A stretch of DNA of 47,805 nt from Pseudoflavonifractor sp. 524-17 (GCF_009935845.1 NZ_QWEK01000010.1:1-47805), one strand, 5' to 3'. Positions 13,196 to 20,644 are shown, numbered from the stretch's first letter. Notes: generated from the letters alone by a model not told the origin. Made by a program: numbers and translations.

Positions 13196-13325
13196 CATCA
13201 ATACCCCCGCCGAGCGGGACGCGGTGTGCCTGGCGCTTTACCACGCTGGGTACACCGTCCGCCAGCGGCGGCGGAAGGACGGGAATAAGACCGTAATTTA
13301 CATCGAATACAGGAGGGAGACATAG
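13176..13325 (+). CDS. hypothetical 49-residue protein
   Basis: ATG 13176 follows AAGGAGACC, within the end of the previous gene. The sequence (TPAERDAVCLALYHAGYTVR, then basic) ends at TAG 13323, whose last G starts GTG 13325 of the interrupted ssb 5' end. That one-base overlap shows that the original neighbour was ssb. Confidence 0.65.
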   Translation: MDWTPLDINTPAERDAVCLALYHAGYTVRQRRRKDGNKTVIYIEYRRET

Positions 13326-13375
13326 TGCTCAATCACATTACCATCATGGGCCAAATTGGGTGTTGTCGCTTGTGA
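13325..13375 (+). pseudogene. ssb: remnant of the original ssb 5' end
   Basis: GTG 13325 starts MLNHITIMGQIG and then runs into unrelated CCRL and a stop. The first eleven residues are a typical SSB N-terminus and parallel MLNKIFVQGRL of the intact ssb at 14024. The remnant directly precedes the HNH endonuclease gene, so the insertion cut the old ssb here. Confidence 0.75.
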
Positions 13376-14034
13376 GAACCTGGAGCCATGAGGAAGTAAA
13401 AGTTCTAACAGAAAACTATAATTCTGTTTCAAATTCAGAACTTTTACGTTTGATACCGACCAAAAGCGCACAAGCCATATATAAAAAGGCTTATAAGATG
13501 GGCTTTAGAAAGAAAAAAGAGATCGAGTTTCGTAATAGGTCAGAAGCAAGGAGGAGAGAAAATTCCTTGAACTGGAACGGTGGCCGTAGGCACACAGCAA
13601 AAGGCTACGTACAAATACTTATGCCAGAGCACCCAAGGGCTGATTCTTCTGGATATGTTATGGAGCACATTGTTGTATGGGAGAACGCAACCAGGATTCC
13701 TGTTCCCAATAATTGCTGTGTTCACCACCTAAACGGAGATAAAAGCGACAATCGAATTGAAAATTTGTGCTTAATGGATTCTATAGCACACACAAAATTT
13801 CACCACATCGGGAGTAAGCGAAGCGAAAAAACAAAGTTAGTCCTTTCTAAAAAAGCAAAAGAGAGATTTGCAGACAAGAGAAATCATCCATTTTATAAAG
13901 ATATAGATGTAGCAGAGCTTGTGAAGAGACGGGGGTGCGGTGAGAAAGTTTCTGACATATGCGCCGAATACGGAATATCAAAAAGCACGTTTTATTGCAA
14001 ATTGAAGGAGGCTTTTACACAAAATGCTCAATAA
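13360..14034 (+). CDS. HNH homing-type endonuclease inserted in ssb
   Basis: A 224-residue endonuclease starting at GTG 13360. Residues 6-50 (TWSHEEVKVLTENYNSVSNS, then AQAIYKKAYKMGF) form a Myb/SANT-like DNA-binding part. The HNH core has HPRADSSGYVMEHIVVWE, CCVHHLNGDKSDNRIENL and the following His residues. The C-terminus carries an HTH (KVSDICAEYGISKSTFYCKL). The gene is clearly more AT-rich than its neighbours, which indicates recent transfer. Its last 11 bp overlap the start of the intact ssb. Confidence 0.9.
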   Translation: MLSLVRTWSHEEVKVLTENYNSVSNSELLRLIPTKSAQAIYKKAYKMGFRKKKEIEFRNRSEARRRENSLNWNGGRRHTAKGYVQILMPEHPRADSSGYVMEHIVVWENATRIPVPNNCCVHHLNGDKSDNRIENLCLMDSIAHTKFHHIGSKRSEKTKLVLSKKAKERFADKRNHPFYKDIDVAELVKRRGCGEKVSDICAEYGISKSTFYCKLKEAFTQNAQ

Positions 14035-14458
14035 AATTTTCGTTCAAGGCAGGTTAACAGCTGATCCAACTTTGCGCAGCACCCAGTCCGGCACCTCCGT
14101 TGCCAACTTCGCCCTGGCGGTGGACCGGGATTTTAAGGACAAGCAGACCGGCGAAAGGGCCGTGGATTTTATCGACGTTGTGGCCTGGCGGCAGAAGGCG
14201 GAGTTCGTGGCAAAGTACTTCTCCAAGGGCAGCATGGCGGTGGTGGATGGCAGGCTTGAGATCCAGGTCTGGACGGACAAGGAGGGCAACAAGCGCCGCT
14301 CCGCCCAGGTTGTGGCGGAAAATATCTACTTTGGCGGCGCAAGGCGGGAGAGCGACGGGGGCAACGCCCCAGAGTCATCCCTGCCTCCCTACGAGCCCAC
14401 AATGGATGGAGACGCCTACGGGGACCTGCCGGACGACGACGGCGATCTGCCCTTCTGA
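14024..14458 (+). CDS. ssb: single-stranded DNA-binding protein
   Basis: A 144-residue SSB with the complete OB fold (GRLTADPTLRSTQSGTSVAN, DRDFKDKQTGERAVDFIDVV, FVAKYFSKGSMAVVDGRLEI) and the acidic C-terminal tip DDDGDLPF that recruits partner proteins. It coats ssDNA in replication and recombination. The first roughly 45 bp are AT-rich like the HNH gene, while the rest is GC-rich like the phage. This suggests that the start came with the inserted endonuclease. Confidence 0.97.
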   Translation: MLNKIFVQGRLTADPTLRSTQSGTSVANFALAVDRDFKDKQTGERAVDFIDVVAWRQKAEFVAKYFSKGSMAVVDGRLEIQVWTDKEGNKRRSAQVVAENIYFGGARRESDGGNAPESSLPPYEPTMDGDAYGDLPDDDGDLPF

Positions 14459-14474
14459 TTTAAGGAGTGCGATT

Positions 14475-14522
14475 ATGGATGGATTGAATATAGCTTGTTT
14501 TCCGTGGCTACCGAAAGAATAG
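14475..14522 (+). CDS. candidate 15-residue leader peptide
   Basis: ATG 14475 with AAGGAG 8 bp upstream encodes MDGLNIACFPWLPKE and a stop. The next gene starts 12 bp later without a clear ribosome-binding site, so this tiny ORF may couple its translation. Weakly supported. Confidence 0.35.
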   Translation: MDGLNIACFPWLPKE

Positions 14523-14534
14523 GGATATGTTTGT

Positions 14535-15233
14535 ATGACGTACATTGACTATCTGAACGACTTCAACCAATGGCTCGAAAGCAACCCTCTGCCGGGAAAT
14601 GCTCAGTTACTGTACTTCAGGTTATTGAACGTCTTTAACCGGGCTGGATGGCCGGAGCAGGTGCAAGTAGATACCCTGCGATTGATGCTTATGATGGATT
14701 GTCGGAAAGACGCCGCTTATCGCGCGCGGGACAGGCTGCGGGATGCCGGGTTTATCCAATACCGGAAAGGGAAAAAAGGTTCGCCCACGGCTTATTTTCT
14801 GTCCGATAAAGCGACAGTATCCGCGACAGAAAACGCGACAGTATCCGCGACAGAAAACGCGACCCATATAAAGACTAAGACTAAGACTAAGACTAAGACT
14901 AAGACTAAGACTAAGACTAAGAGAGTATCACCCCCTGTATCCCCCTCGCCGGGTGAGGTGTTTGGCGGAGCACTGTTGGAGGCGGTGGAGGAATGGCTTG
15001 CTTACAAGCGGGAAAAACGACAGGGGTATAAACCCACGGGGCTTCGGTCACTGCTGTCCCAAATCCGCAAGAAGGCGGACACCCACGGCGAGGAGGCCGT
15101 CTGCGCGCTTATCCGGGAGTGTATGGCGTCCAACTGGCAGGGGATTATCTGGGAGAGGCTGGAAAAGGGAGCAAAACGGGAAAAAGAAGCTGGGTTTGTC
15201 TACGACCCGGGAGACTTGGAGGGCAGCTTATGA
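14535..15233 (+). CDS. DnaD-like replication initiator
   Basis: A 232-residue protein. The N-terminal winged-helix part (DYLNDFNQWLESNPLPGNAQ, then VDTLRLMLMMDCRKDAAYR) reads as a phage replisome-organiser domain. The middle is a linker with two copies of ATVSATEN and then eight Lys-Thr repeats. The C-terminal region (VEEWLAYKREKRQGYKPTGL, then ALIRECMASNWQGIIWERL) is the DnaD/DnaB2 type. It should bind the origin and recruit the loader encoded next, which overlaps by ATGA. It ends with VYDPGDLEGSL. Confidence 0.85.
   Translation: MTYIDYLNDFNQWLESNPLPGNAQLLYFRLLNVFNRAGWPEQVQVDTLRLMLMMDCRKDAAYRARDRLRDAGFIQYRKGKKGSPTAYFLSDKATVSATENATVSATENATHIKTKTKTKTKTKTKTKTKRVSPPVSPSPGEVFGGALLEAVEEWLAYKREKRQGYKPTGLRSLLSQIRKKADTHGEEAVCALIRECMASNWQGIIWERLEKGAKREKEAGFVYDPGDLEGSL
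14811..14921 (+). repeat. tandem repeats inside the initiator gene
   Basis: A 24-bp unit occurs twice (14811-14834 and 14835-14858), encoding repeated ATVSATEN. Then AAGACT is repeated eight times plus AAG (14871-14921), encoding (Lys-Thr)8. Both periods are multiples of three, so slippage would change linker length without a frameshift. Confidence 0.95.
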
Positions 15234-16045
15234 GTGAGTTTGACACAATCATTAACAGCCTGACGCACAAATCGGAGAAAAGAGCGGCGGAAGGGGACTA
15301 TCAGCGGGGCGGTCTGCTCCACTGCGGCGTATGCGGAATGCCAAAGCAGTGCCGAGTGGAGTACGGCGGGAAGATACTGACTGTGGGCTGTATGTGCCGG
15401 TGCGAGGAGGTGGCCTGGGAGCGGGAGAAACGGAAATCCGAGGAAGAGCAGCGGATGATCCGGATCAAAAAGCTGCGGGTGAACGGGATCCAAGACAAGG
15501 CGGTGCGGGAGTACACGTTTCACACGGCGGAGCCGTCAAAGAATATTTCCCGCTGCCGGAAATATGTGGAGCGCTGGCCGGAGATGCTGTCCAGCAACAG
15601 CGGCCTGTTGTTCTGGGGGAATGTGGGGACCGGAAAGACCTACGCCGCCGCCTGTATTGCCAACGCGCTTATTGACCGGGGGGTGCCGGTGCTGGTGACC
15701 AGCTTTCTCAAGATTCTCAATTCCGGCTGGGATAAAGCGGCGATCGCCGGCGAGATGAAGCATTTCCCGCTGCTGGTCATCGACGATCTGGGCGCGGAGC
15801 GGGAGAATGACTACGCCCTGGAGATTGTGCAGTACGTAGTGGACGAGCGGTACAAAACTGGGAAACCGCTGATTGTCACCACCAACCTGACCAAAAAGGA
15901 GCTGGAGAATCCAAAAGACATGCGGTTCGGGCGGATTTACGACCGAGTACTGGAGATGTGTGTGCCAGTATATTTCGACGGCCCGTCCCGCCGGAAAAAG
16001 GCGGCGGAGGAGAAAATGCGTCTGGCCCGGGAGGTGTTCGGGTGA
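15230..16045 (+). CDS. dnaC: DnaC-like helicase loader
   Basis: A 271-residue AAA+ ATPase. ATG 15230 overlaps the previous stop (ATGA). An N-terminal zinc-ribbon-like Cys group (CGVCGMPKQC, then CMCRC) precedes the ATPase: Walker A WGNVGTGKTYAA, Walker B LLVIDDLGAER, sensor PLIVTTNLT, and an Arg finger region MRFGRIYDRVLEMC. It would load the host replicative helicase at the phage origin together with the DnaD-like protein. Confidence 0.93.
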   Translation: MSEFDTIINSLTHKSEKRAAEGDYQRGGLLHCGVCGMPKQCRVEYGGKILTVGCMCRCEEVAWEREKRKSEEEQRMIRIKKLRVNGIQDKAVREYTFHTAEPSKNISRCRKYVERWPEMLSSNSGLLFWGNVGTGKTYAAACIANALIDRGVPVLVTSFLKILNSGWDKAAIAGEMKHFPLLVIDDLGAERENDYALEIVQYVVDERYKTGKPLIVTTNLTKKELENPKDMRFGRIYDRVLEMCVPVYFDGPSRRKKAAEEKMRLAREVFG

Positions 16046-16479
16046 TTTACATAGGCATAGACCCCGGCAAGGACGGAGCGGTGGCATTCCTGTACGAAGA
16101 AGAGCCGCCGGTTATTATGACATTTGAGCACGAGGTATACGCAAAGGCGCTTTCCATAGTAACTGAGCAACTTTGCAAATGCTGCCTGGAGCGCGTATGG
16201 ACGATGCCTGGAGAAGGCCACAAGAGCCAGGGGGCCCTGATGGAAAACTTCGGCTTCATCAAGGGCCTTTTGACCGCTTACTCTATCCCATATGAGCTTG
16301 TAACGCCTCAAAAGTGGAAAAAGGAGTTTCAGATCACCGGAGATAAAAACAGCTCCATCGCCGTATGCAAGCGTCTGTTCCCGGGCGTGAGTTTGAAGAG
16401 GACTGACCGCTGCAAAAAAGACCACGATGGAATGGCGGAGGCGCTGCTGATGGCGGAGTATGCGAGGAGGCGGCTGTGA
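16042..16479 (+). CDS. RuvC-like Holliday junction resolvase
   Basis: A 145-residue protein starting at GTG 16042 (GTGA overlap). YIGIDPGKDGAVAFL carries the first catalytic Asp, and KKDHDGMAEALLMAEYARR the C-terminal acidic/His residues of the RuvC fold. Phages use such enzymes to resolve branched DNA before packaging. It belongs to an operon of GTGA/ATGA-overlapped genes running from 15230 to 18252. Confidence 0.85.
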   Translation: MIYIGIDPGKDGAVAFLYEEEPPVIMTFEHEVYAKALSIVTEQLCKCCLERVWTMPGEGHKSQGALMENFGFIKGLLTAYSIPYELVTPQKWKKEFQITGDKNSSIAVCKRLFPGVSLKRTDRCKKDHDGMAEALLMAEYARRRL

Positions 16480-17288
16480 AGGGGAATGTTCGGTGCGCTC
16501 TGTACAATGACAATTTCCAGAATTACAAGCGCTATGGAATTCCGAAAGCGCAACTTGTGATTGCGGACATCCCGTACAACATCGGTGTAAACGCTTATGG
16601 AAGTTCGCCGCTCTGGTGGAAGGGCGGAGACAGCAGGAATGGAGCAAGCGAAAAGGCCGGAAAAGCGTTTTTTCATACAGACTTTTCCTTCAATATCGCA
16701 GAATATTTCCATTTTTGCAATCGACTTCTCAAAAAAGAGCCGAAGGAACGAAATGAAGCCCCGTGCATGGTTGTTTTTTGCTCGTTTGAGCAGCTATCAA
16801 CGGTTATCCAATACGGAGAGAAATATGGTTTTAAGCACCATATCCCCCTTGTTTTTGTTAAAAATTTTTCTCCACAGGTACTTAAAGCAAATATGAAGAT
16901 TGTTGGGGCGACAGAATACGGGATGCTGCTGTACAGGGAGAAGCTTCCAAAATTCAGAAACAGCGGCCAGATGGTTTTTAACTGGTTTCCTTGGGAACGG
17001 GATGGCTCGAATATTCCTAAAATCCATCCAAACCAAAAGCCCGTCAGAGTGTTGAAGCGTCTGATTGAGGTTTTGACGGACCAAGGCGACGTGGTGATAG
17101 ACCCGTGCGCTGGAAGCGGAACAACGCTGAGAGCGGCGTATGAGCTTGGGAGAAACGCATATGGGTTTGAGGTTTCAAAGCATTTTGCAAAAGAGGCAAA
17201 TGCGAAAATGCTGACTGATTTGGAAATGCAGATTGCTGCGGATGAAAAACAGGAAACACTGTTCGATTTGATGGGAGGGCAACTATGA
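16476..17288 (+). CDS. DNA methyltransferase (N6-adenine or N4-cytosine type)
   Basis: A 270-residue methyltransferase starting at GTG 16476 (GTGA overlap). The catalytic motif IV appears early as IADIPYNIG (DPPY-like), and the SAM-binding motif I near the C-terminus as VIDPCAGSGTTLRAA, with NQKPVRVLKRLIEV before it. This is the order of the beta class of amino-methyltransferases. It would protect phage DNA from host restriction. AT content is higher than in the surrounding genes. Confidence 0.92.
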   Translation: MKGNVRCALYNDNFQNYKRYGIPKAQLVIADIPYNIGVNAYGSSPLWWKGGDSRNGASEKAGKAFFHTDFSFNIAEYFHFCNRLLKKEPKERNEAPCMVVFCSFEQLSTVIQYGEKYGFKHHIPLVFVKNFSPQVLKANMKIVGATEYGMLLYREKLPKFRNSGQMVFNWFPWERDGSNIPKIHPNQKPVRVLKRLIEVLTDQGDVVIDPCAGSGTTLRAAYELGRNAYGFEVSKHFAKEANAKMLTDLEMQIAADEKQETLFDLMGGQL

Positions 17289-17626
17289 CCATAGAAAAAG
17301 CGATTAAAACCTTAGAACGAAAAACGACTATTCCAGGAGATGGCTTTTCGTTTGTGCAAATTGAAGAGGCACTAGAAATGGCAATCTCCGCCCTCCGTGC
17401 CCAGCAGTCCCGTACACTGGAGAGTTGCGAGATGTGCAGCACCCAATGGACTCAAGCTGACTGGGCAGATGGTGGAGCGCATGATTTCCGCATCGATGGC
17501 GACACGCTCTACTATTTTGACGCACAGTTTGGATGGGAAGGTGTCAAAATTAACTACTGCCCATTCTGCGGGCGACCTCTCACCGAGGAAGCTTGGGCGG
17601 AGCTGGAACGAAGGATAACGCCATGA
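17285..17626 (+). CDS. small zinc-ribbon protein
   Basis: A 113-residue protein overlapping the methyltransferase by ATGA. CEMC in the middle and CPFCGRPLTEEAWAELERR near the end form a probable zinc site. The N-terminal helix (EKAIKTLERK) and EEALEMAISALR are typical of small proteins scattered in Clostridia phage early regions. Function unknown; sandwiched between two methyltransferases. Confidence 0.7.
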   Translation: MTIEKAIKTLERKTTIPGDGFSFVQIEEALEMAISALRAQQSRTLESCEMCSTQWTQADWADGGAHDFRIDGDTLYYFDAQFGWEGVKINYCPFCGRPLTEEAWAELERRITP

Positions 17627-18252
17627 GAATCCTTGTTGCCTGTGAAGAATCTCAGGCGGTTACAAAAGAACTGCGCCGCCTTGGGCATGAGGCGTATTCC
17701 TGCGATATCGAGCCGTGTTCCGGCGGACATCCTGAGTGGCACTTACAGGTGGATGCGCTGGAACTGCTCAAAATGAAATGGGATATGATTCTCGCTTTTC
17801 CGCCCTGTACATACCTCTCCAACGCTGGGGCAAAACACCTTTTTCGAGGCGGACAACTGAATCAAGAGCGATACCAAAAAGGGCTTGAGGCAAAGGCGTT
17901 TTTCCTGCGGTTCCTTTCTGCGGACTGCCCAAAAATTGCCGTAGAAAATCCCGTTTCCAGCCGCATTTATGAAATGCCGCCGCATACGCAGGAAATCCAG
18001 CCGTGGCTGTTTGGACATCCCATGCAGAAAAAGACCCGCCTTTGGCTGAAAGGACTGCCGCCGCTGATGCCGACGGATATTGTGCAGTATAACTGCGGGT
18101 GCCATGAGGCGGGGACGTGGTTTATGAAAGGCGGGAAAGACCGCCAAAAGAACCGTGCAAAGACCTTCCCGGGCGTGGCCCGCGCTATGGCGCAGCAGTG
18201 GGCCGGGGAATGTACTGAAACGGAGGATTGGAGGAAACGATGGAACGGCTGA
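17623..18252 (+). CDS. C5-cytosine-methyltransferase-like protein
   Basis: A 209-residue protein starting at ATG 17623 (ATGA overlap). MRILVACEESQAVTKELRRL is a SAM-binding-like opening. AFPPCTYLSNAG holds the Pro-Cys catalytic motif, and IAVENPVSS resembles the Glu-Asn motif of cytosine methylases. Length and the lack of an obvious target-recognition domain place it with short phage 'DNA cytosine methyltransferase' homologues. It is probably an enzyme, but specificity cannot be read. Confidence 0.75.
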   Translation: MRILVACEESQAVTKELRRLGHEAYSCDIEPCSGGHPEWHLQVDALELLKMKWDMILAFPPCTYLSNAGAKHLFRGGQLNQERYQKGLEAKAFFLRFLSADCPKIAVENPVSSRIYEMPPHTQEIQPWLFGHPMQKKTRLWLKGLPPLMPTDIVQYNCGCHEAGTWFMKGGKDRQKNRAKTFPGVARAMAQQWAGECTETEDWRKRWNG

Positions 18253-18686
18253 CAATTAAAAGCATTTTTGGAGGATGGACAATACACGTTCCAAGGCAGG
18301 AGGCAATCGACCGCCTCGCCGCCTACGAGGACACCGGGCTGTCCCCTGAGACAGTGAGTGATCCACTGGAGAGATTTACTTACTTTTACCGTACAGTTGA
18401 AGGGCTTGATCTTGTTGATCCTGTACATTTCGGTGCATTTGTGGATCGGGTTAAACGCTGGCAACAGGCCGAGAAGGACGGGCGGCTGATGGTGCTTCCA
18501 GTAAAAGAAGGGGCGAAAATATACCGTGTTAGATTTAATTTCGATGGAAATTGTTATGAAATAATAGAAAAGGATTTTGATTTGGGTTTTTTCCGGCCTG
18601 GAGACTTTGGAAGGATTATATTTCGGACCCGCGAAGAAGCCGAGGCGGCGCTGAAAAAGAGGGAGGAGGAAGACAATGACAGTTAA
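18240..18686 (+). CDS. hypothetical 148-residue protein
   Basis: ATG 18240 follows TGGAGGAA. It opens with MERLTIKSIFGGWT, followed by RLAAYEDTGLSPETV, a very common segment of Clostridia phage proteins ('AYEDTGLTPEEV'). The C-terminal half (VLPVKEGAKIYRVRFNFDGN, then ending EEAEAALKKREEED) resembles their usual small beta-barrel-like end. Function unknown. Overlaps the next gene by 11 bp. Confidence 0.7.
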   Translation: MERLTIKSIFGGWTIHVPRQEAIDRLAAYEDTGLSPETVSDPLERFTYFYRTVEGLDLVDPVHFGAFVDRVKRWQQAEKDGRLMVLPVKEGAKIYRVRFNFDGNCYEIIEKDFDLGFFRPGDFGRIIFRTREEAEAALKKREEEDNDS

Positions 18687-19359
18687 AGAGTTGGCGGGAA
18701 TATTGTCCGGTCGTGAATATGGCGGTGAAATTTACCCACTAGAGGAACGAAACGCCCAAGCTGCTGGCCTGGTTGTGGTGTACGGCTACTCCGATGATAA
18801 TGTGGAATTTCGGGGTGCCATCGACGACGAGATCGGGGCTTATGAGGAAACCACCATTTATATCAACAAAAGCGGGATTCTTTATGCTCCAACCTCCGAG
18901 TGCGACATGGATGAATGCCCTTATCTCAACCAGGCGGTCAAGGAGGCCCGGTCCATCAGAGCCGTATGGCACGACGAGGGCAACCCCTGCTGGACGTTTG
19001 AGACGGATATTCCCCATGAGACATTCGACATCTGTGAGGATGGAGAGCTGTTCTGCGTTGGTATCGTGTTCGCTTTGGACGATATTCAGGCTAAAACGCC
19101 CAACAACGACCCTTTGACCCTGGACGAACTGCGGGAGATGGATGGTATGCCAGTGTTTGTTACAAAGAACGGGGAAAGCATAGGATACGCTTTGATATAC
19201 TCACCTTGTAGCATTGTTTACATAACCTGTGCGACAGGAAGTAAGCGGGATTTTTCAGAAAGAGTACCAGGGCCACAAAATCGACCCAGACCATCTGAAA
19301 AAGGAACTGGGCGACTGCCTGTGGATGATTGCGGAGGCCTGTACCGCACTGGGGCTTGA
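18676..19359 (+). CDS. hypothetical protein with a foreign C-terminus created by deletion
   Basis: A 227-residue ORF. The first part up to about residue 175 reads as normal protein (LAGILSGREYGGEI, IYINKSGILYAP, then LTLDELREMDGMPVFV). After GYALIYS the sequence becomes low-quality, Arg/Pro-rich (RVPGPQNRPRPSEKGT). That part is out of frame with a MazG-like segment underneath (19229-19462). The likely cause is a deletion near 19195-19235 that fused this gene to the end of a MazG-like gene. Its own original C-terminus seems lost. Confidence 0.6.
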   Translation: MTVKELAGILSGREYGGEIYPLEERNAQAAGLVVVYGYSDDNVEFRGAIDDEIGAYEETTIYINKSGILYAPTSECDMDECPYLNQAVKEARSIRAVWHDEGNPCWTFETDIPHETFDICEDGELFCVGIVFALDDIQAKTPNNDPLTLDELREMDGMPVFVTKNGESIGYALIYSPCSIVYITCATGSKRDFSERVPGPQNRPRPSEKGTGRLPVDDCGGLYRTGA

Positions 19360-19462
19360 CTTGGAAAGCGTGATGCGGGCCAACATCAAAAAGCTCAAGG
19401 CCCGGTATCCGGACGGATTTGACACCGGCCGCAGCCTTCACCGGGAGGCTGGGGATGTTTAG
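19229..19462 (+). pseudogene. C-terminal half of a MazG-like NTP pyrophosphohydrolase
   Basis: The frame reads KEYQGHKID, LKKELGDCLWMIAEACTALG, then MRANIKKLKARYPDGF. These correspond to the second half of the all-alpha MazG-like fold, with the ExxD metal motif in ELGD. The first half, with the other metal-binding Glu residues, is absent. GTG 19229 has no ribosome-binding site. An intact MazG-like gene lies at 26029. Confidence 0.7.
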
Positions 19463-19503
19463 AGAAAGTATGGTGATGGACTTGGAAGAGGAGGCGGAAC
19501 GCC

Positions 19504-20052
19504 GTGGTTGACTGGACCAGACCGTTCAGCGTTGGGCCAATAGCTGTATGGGACGGCGGAAAGCTGCCGGGGGCCCGACGGCCCTGGAGCGGCGGAGATC
19601 CGGCAGATACAGAGGGGAAACACAAGGCAGGAATTATGTGCTACGACAGCCAGGAGCGGATTGACGGCTGCCTTGAGCGCTGCCCTCTGCCTGAGTGCAA
19701 TCCACACAAAAAGGGATGCCTTCTACAAGTGAGGGAAATACCAAAGCCAACGAAAGTCAGCCGGGAAATCTACGCTCTGTGGAACAGCGGACTGGGCATA
19801 AAGGAGATCGCCGAAAAGACAGGGAAGACACAGGGCTGCATCTCAGGGCACTTGAGACGGTTTGGCCCTGTGGTAAAGGAAAGAGCCGCGGCACAGCGCC
19901 AGAAGGCGCTGGCGCAGGCGAGAGAGATGATCGGCCAGGGGTACAGGGCAGAAGAGATTGCCGCGCAGCTGGGTTTAGGGAAAAGAGTGGTCCTGCAATG
20001 CGAAAGAGAACTGAAAAACGGGAAAAGAGGTGAAAAAAATGAAACTCTTTGA
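19504..20052 (+). CDS. protein with two HTH segments, possible regulator
   Basis: A 182-residue ORF from GTG 19504 (GAGGAGG upstream). ATG 19636, with AGGCAGGA before it, is an alternative that removes 44 unrecognised residues. A Cys cluster (CLERCPLPECNPHKKGC) is followed by two HTH-like units: IYALWNSGLGIKEIAEKTGK and AREMIGQGYRAEEIAAQLGL. The double HTH resembles resolvase/sigma-like DNA-binding parts and suggests late-gene regulation. A possible 18-residue ORF (19455-19511) precedes it. Confidence 0.6.
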   Translation: MVDWTRPFSVGPIAVWDGGKLPGARRPWSGGDPADTEGKHKAGIMCYDSQERIDGCLERCPLPECNPHKKGCLLQVREIPKPTKVSREIYALWNSGLGIKEIAEKTGKTQGCISGHLRRFGPVVKERAAAQRQKALAQAREMIGQGYRAEEIAAQLGLGKRVVLQCERELKNGKRGEKNETL

Positions 20053-20188
20053 GTTTATGGTTGGTGGATTTTACTTCGCGGTTGGAACGGTATGCGTGTG
20101 TGCCGCGGCGGTGATTGTTGTGTCCGCTGCCTGTGTAATCTATAAGATTATCAGAGACAGCACCCGGCGAGAGGACAGGGGGAACTGA
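20039..20188 (+). CDS. small single-pass membrane protein
   Basis: A 49-residue protein from ATG 20039 (AGAGGTG upstream), overlapping the previous gene by 14 bp. One long hydrophobic segment (FYFAVGTVCVCAAAVIVVSA) spans the membrane. The end (KIIRDSTRREDRGN) is basic, so the C-terminus probably faces the cytoplasm. Function unknown. Confidence 0.6.
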   Translation: MKLFEFMVGGFYFAVGTVCVCAAAVIVVSAACVIYKIIRDSTRREDRGN

Positions 20189-20189
20189 T

Positions 20190-20405
20190 GTGGCTGAAAG
20201 CGAATTCCCAAAGAGGCTGAGAAGACTGAGAGAAGAGCAGCGCAAGAGCCGTAAAATTGTTTCGGAGCTGTGCGGACTTCCATCAGATGCTGTACGGAGG
20301 TATGAAAGAGGGGAATCAAAACCGACAATGGATGCGCTGATTAAGATTGCGGACCATTTCGAGGTATCACTTGATTACCTGACCGGGCGCATAAATTATC
20401 GATAA
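20190..20405 (+). CDS. XRE-family HTH regulator
   Basis: A 71-residue HTH protein from GTG 20190: FPKRLRRLREEQRKSRKIVS, then LPSDAVRRYERGESKPTMDA, then LIKIADHFEVSLDYLTGR. It closes the early operon, just before the non-coding block, and could control entry into late transcription. A GGGGGA site precedes the start, which lies 1 bp after the previous stop. Confidence 0.85.
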   Translation: MAESEFPKRLRRLREEQRKSRKIVSELCGLPSDAVRRYERGESKPTMDALIKIADHFEVSLDYLTGRINYR

Positions 20406-20418
20406 AATTTTTAAAATT

Positions 20419-20474
20419 CCCCTTTTAAGGGGATCTTGGATGACCCGCATGGTTTACACTGACTATGCGGGTCA
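20419..20474 (+). terminator. pair of hairpins ending the early operon
   Basis: CCCCTT-TT-AAGGGG (20419-20432) is followed by a 10-bp stem TGACCCGCAT/ATGCGGGTCA (20441-20450 with 20465-20474). Neither has a long T run, so termination is likely but not certain. A third stem, GGGCGG/CCGCCC with outer CCTG/CAGG, lies at 20515-20557. Confidence 0.5.
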
Positions 20475-20566
20475 GTCTATGCCCCGTGTTCATTCCATCC
20501 TCCTCCCTCCTTGCCCTGTAATGGGCGGTGGGGCAAACGCTTCGCCGCCCTATCAGGGTCCTCCAT

Positions 20567-20642
20567 GCCGCTGTAGCTCAGTTGGAAGAGCAGCACGAGG
20601 TACGCCTGTGGACAGTCGACCGTTCGAGTCGGTCCAGCGGCT
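20567..20642 (+). tRNA. tRNA-like element A (aberrant anticodon arm)
   Basis: The acceptor stem GCCGCTG/CAGCGGC is perfect, TA follows at positions 8-9, the D arm GCTC-AGTTGGAA-GAGC is canonical, and the T arm GACCG-TTCGAGT-CGGTC is perfect. Between them are 25 nt without a normal anticodon stem-loop. The best fold is CAC-AGG closing on a TACG tetraloop with CCTGTG. Position 33 is not T in any fold. No CCA is encoded. It is either a mutated tRNA or a tRNA mimic. Confidence 0.6.
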
Positions 20643-20644
20643 GT

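Noticed and set aside
14871-14921. Possible CRISPR-like repeat
   Set aside because: It is an uninterrupted AAGACT microsatellite in a coding sequence, without spacers.
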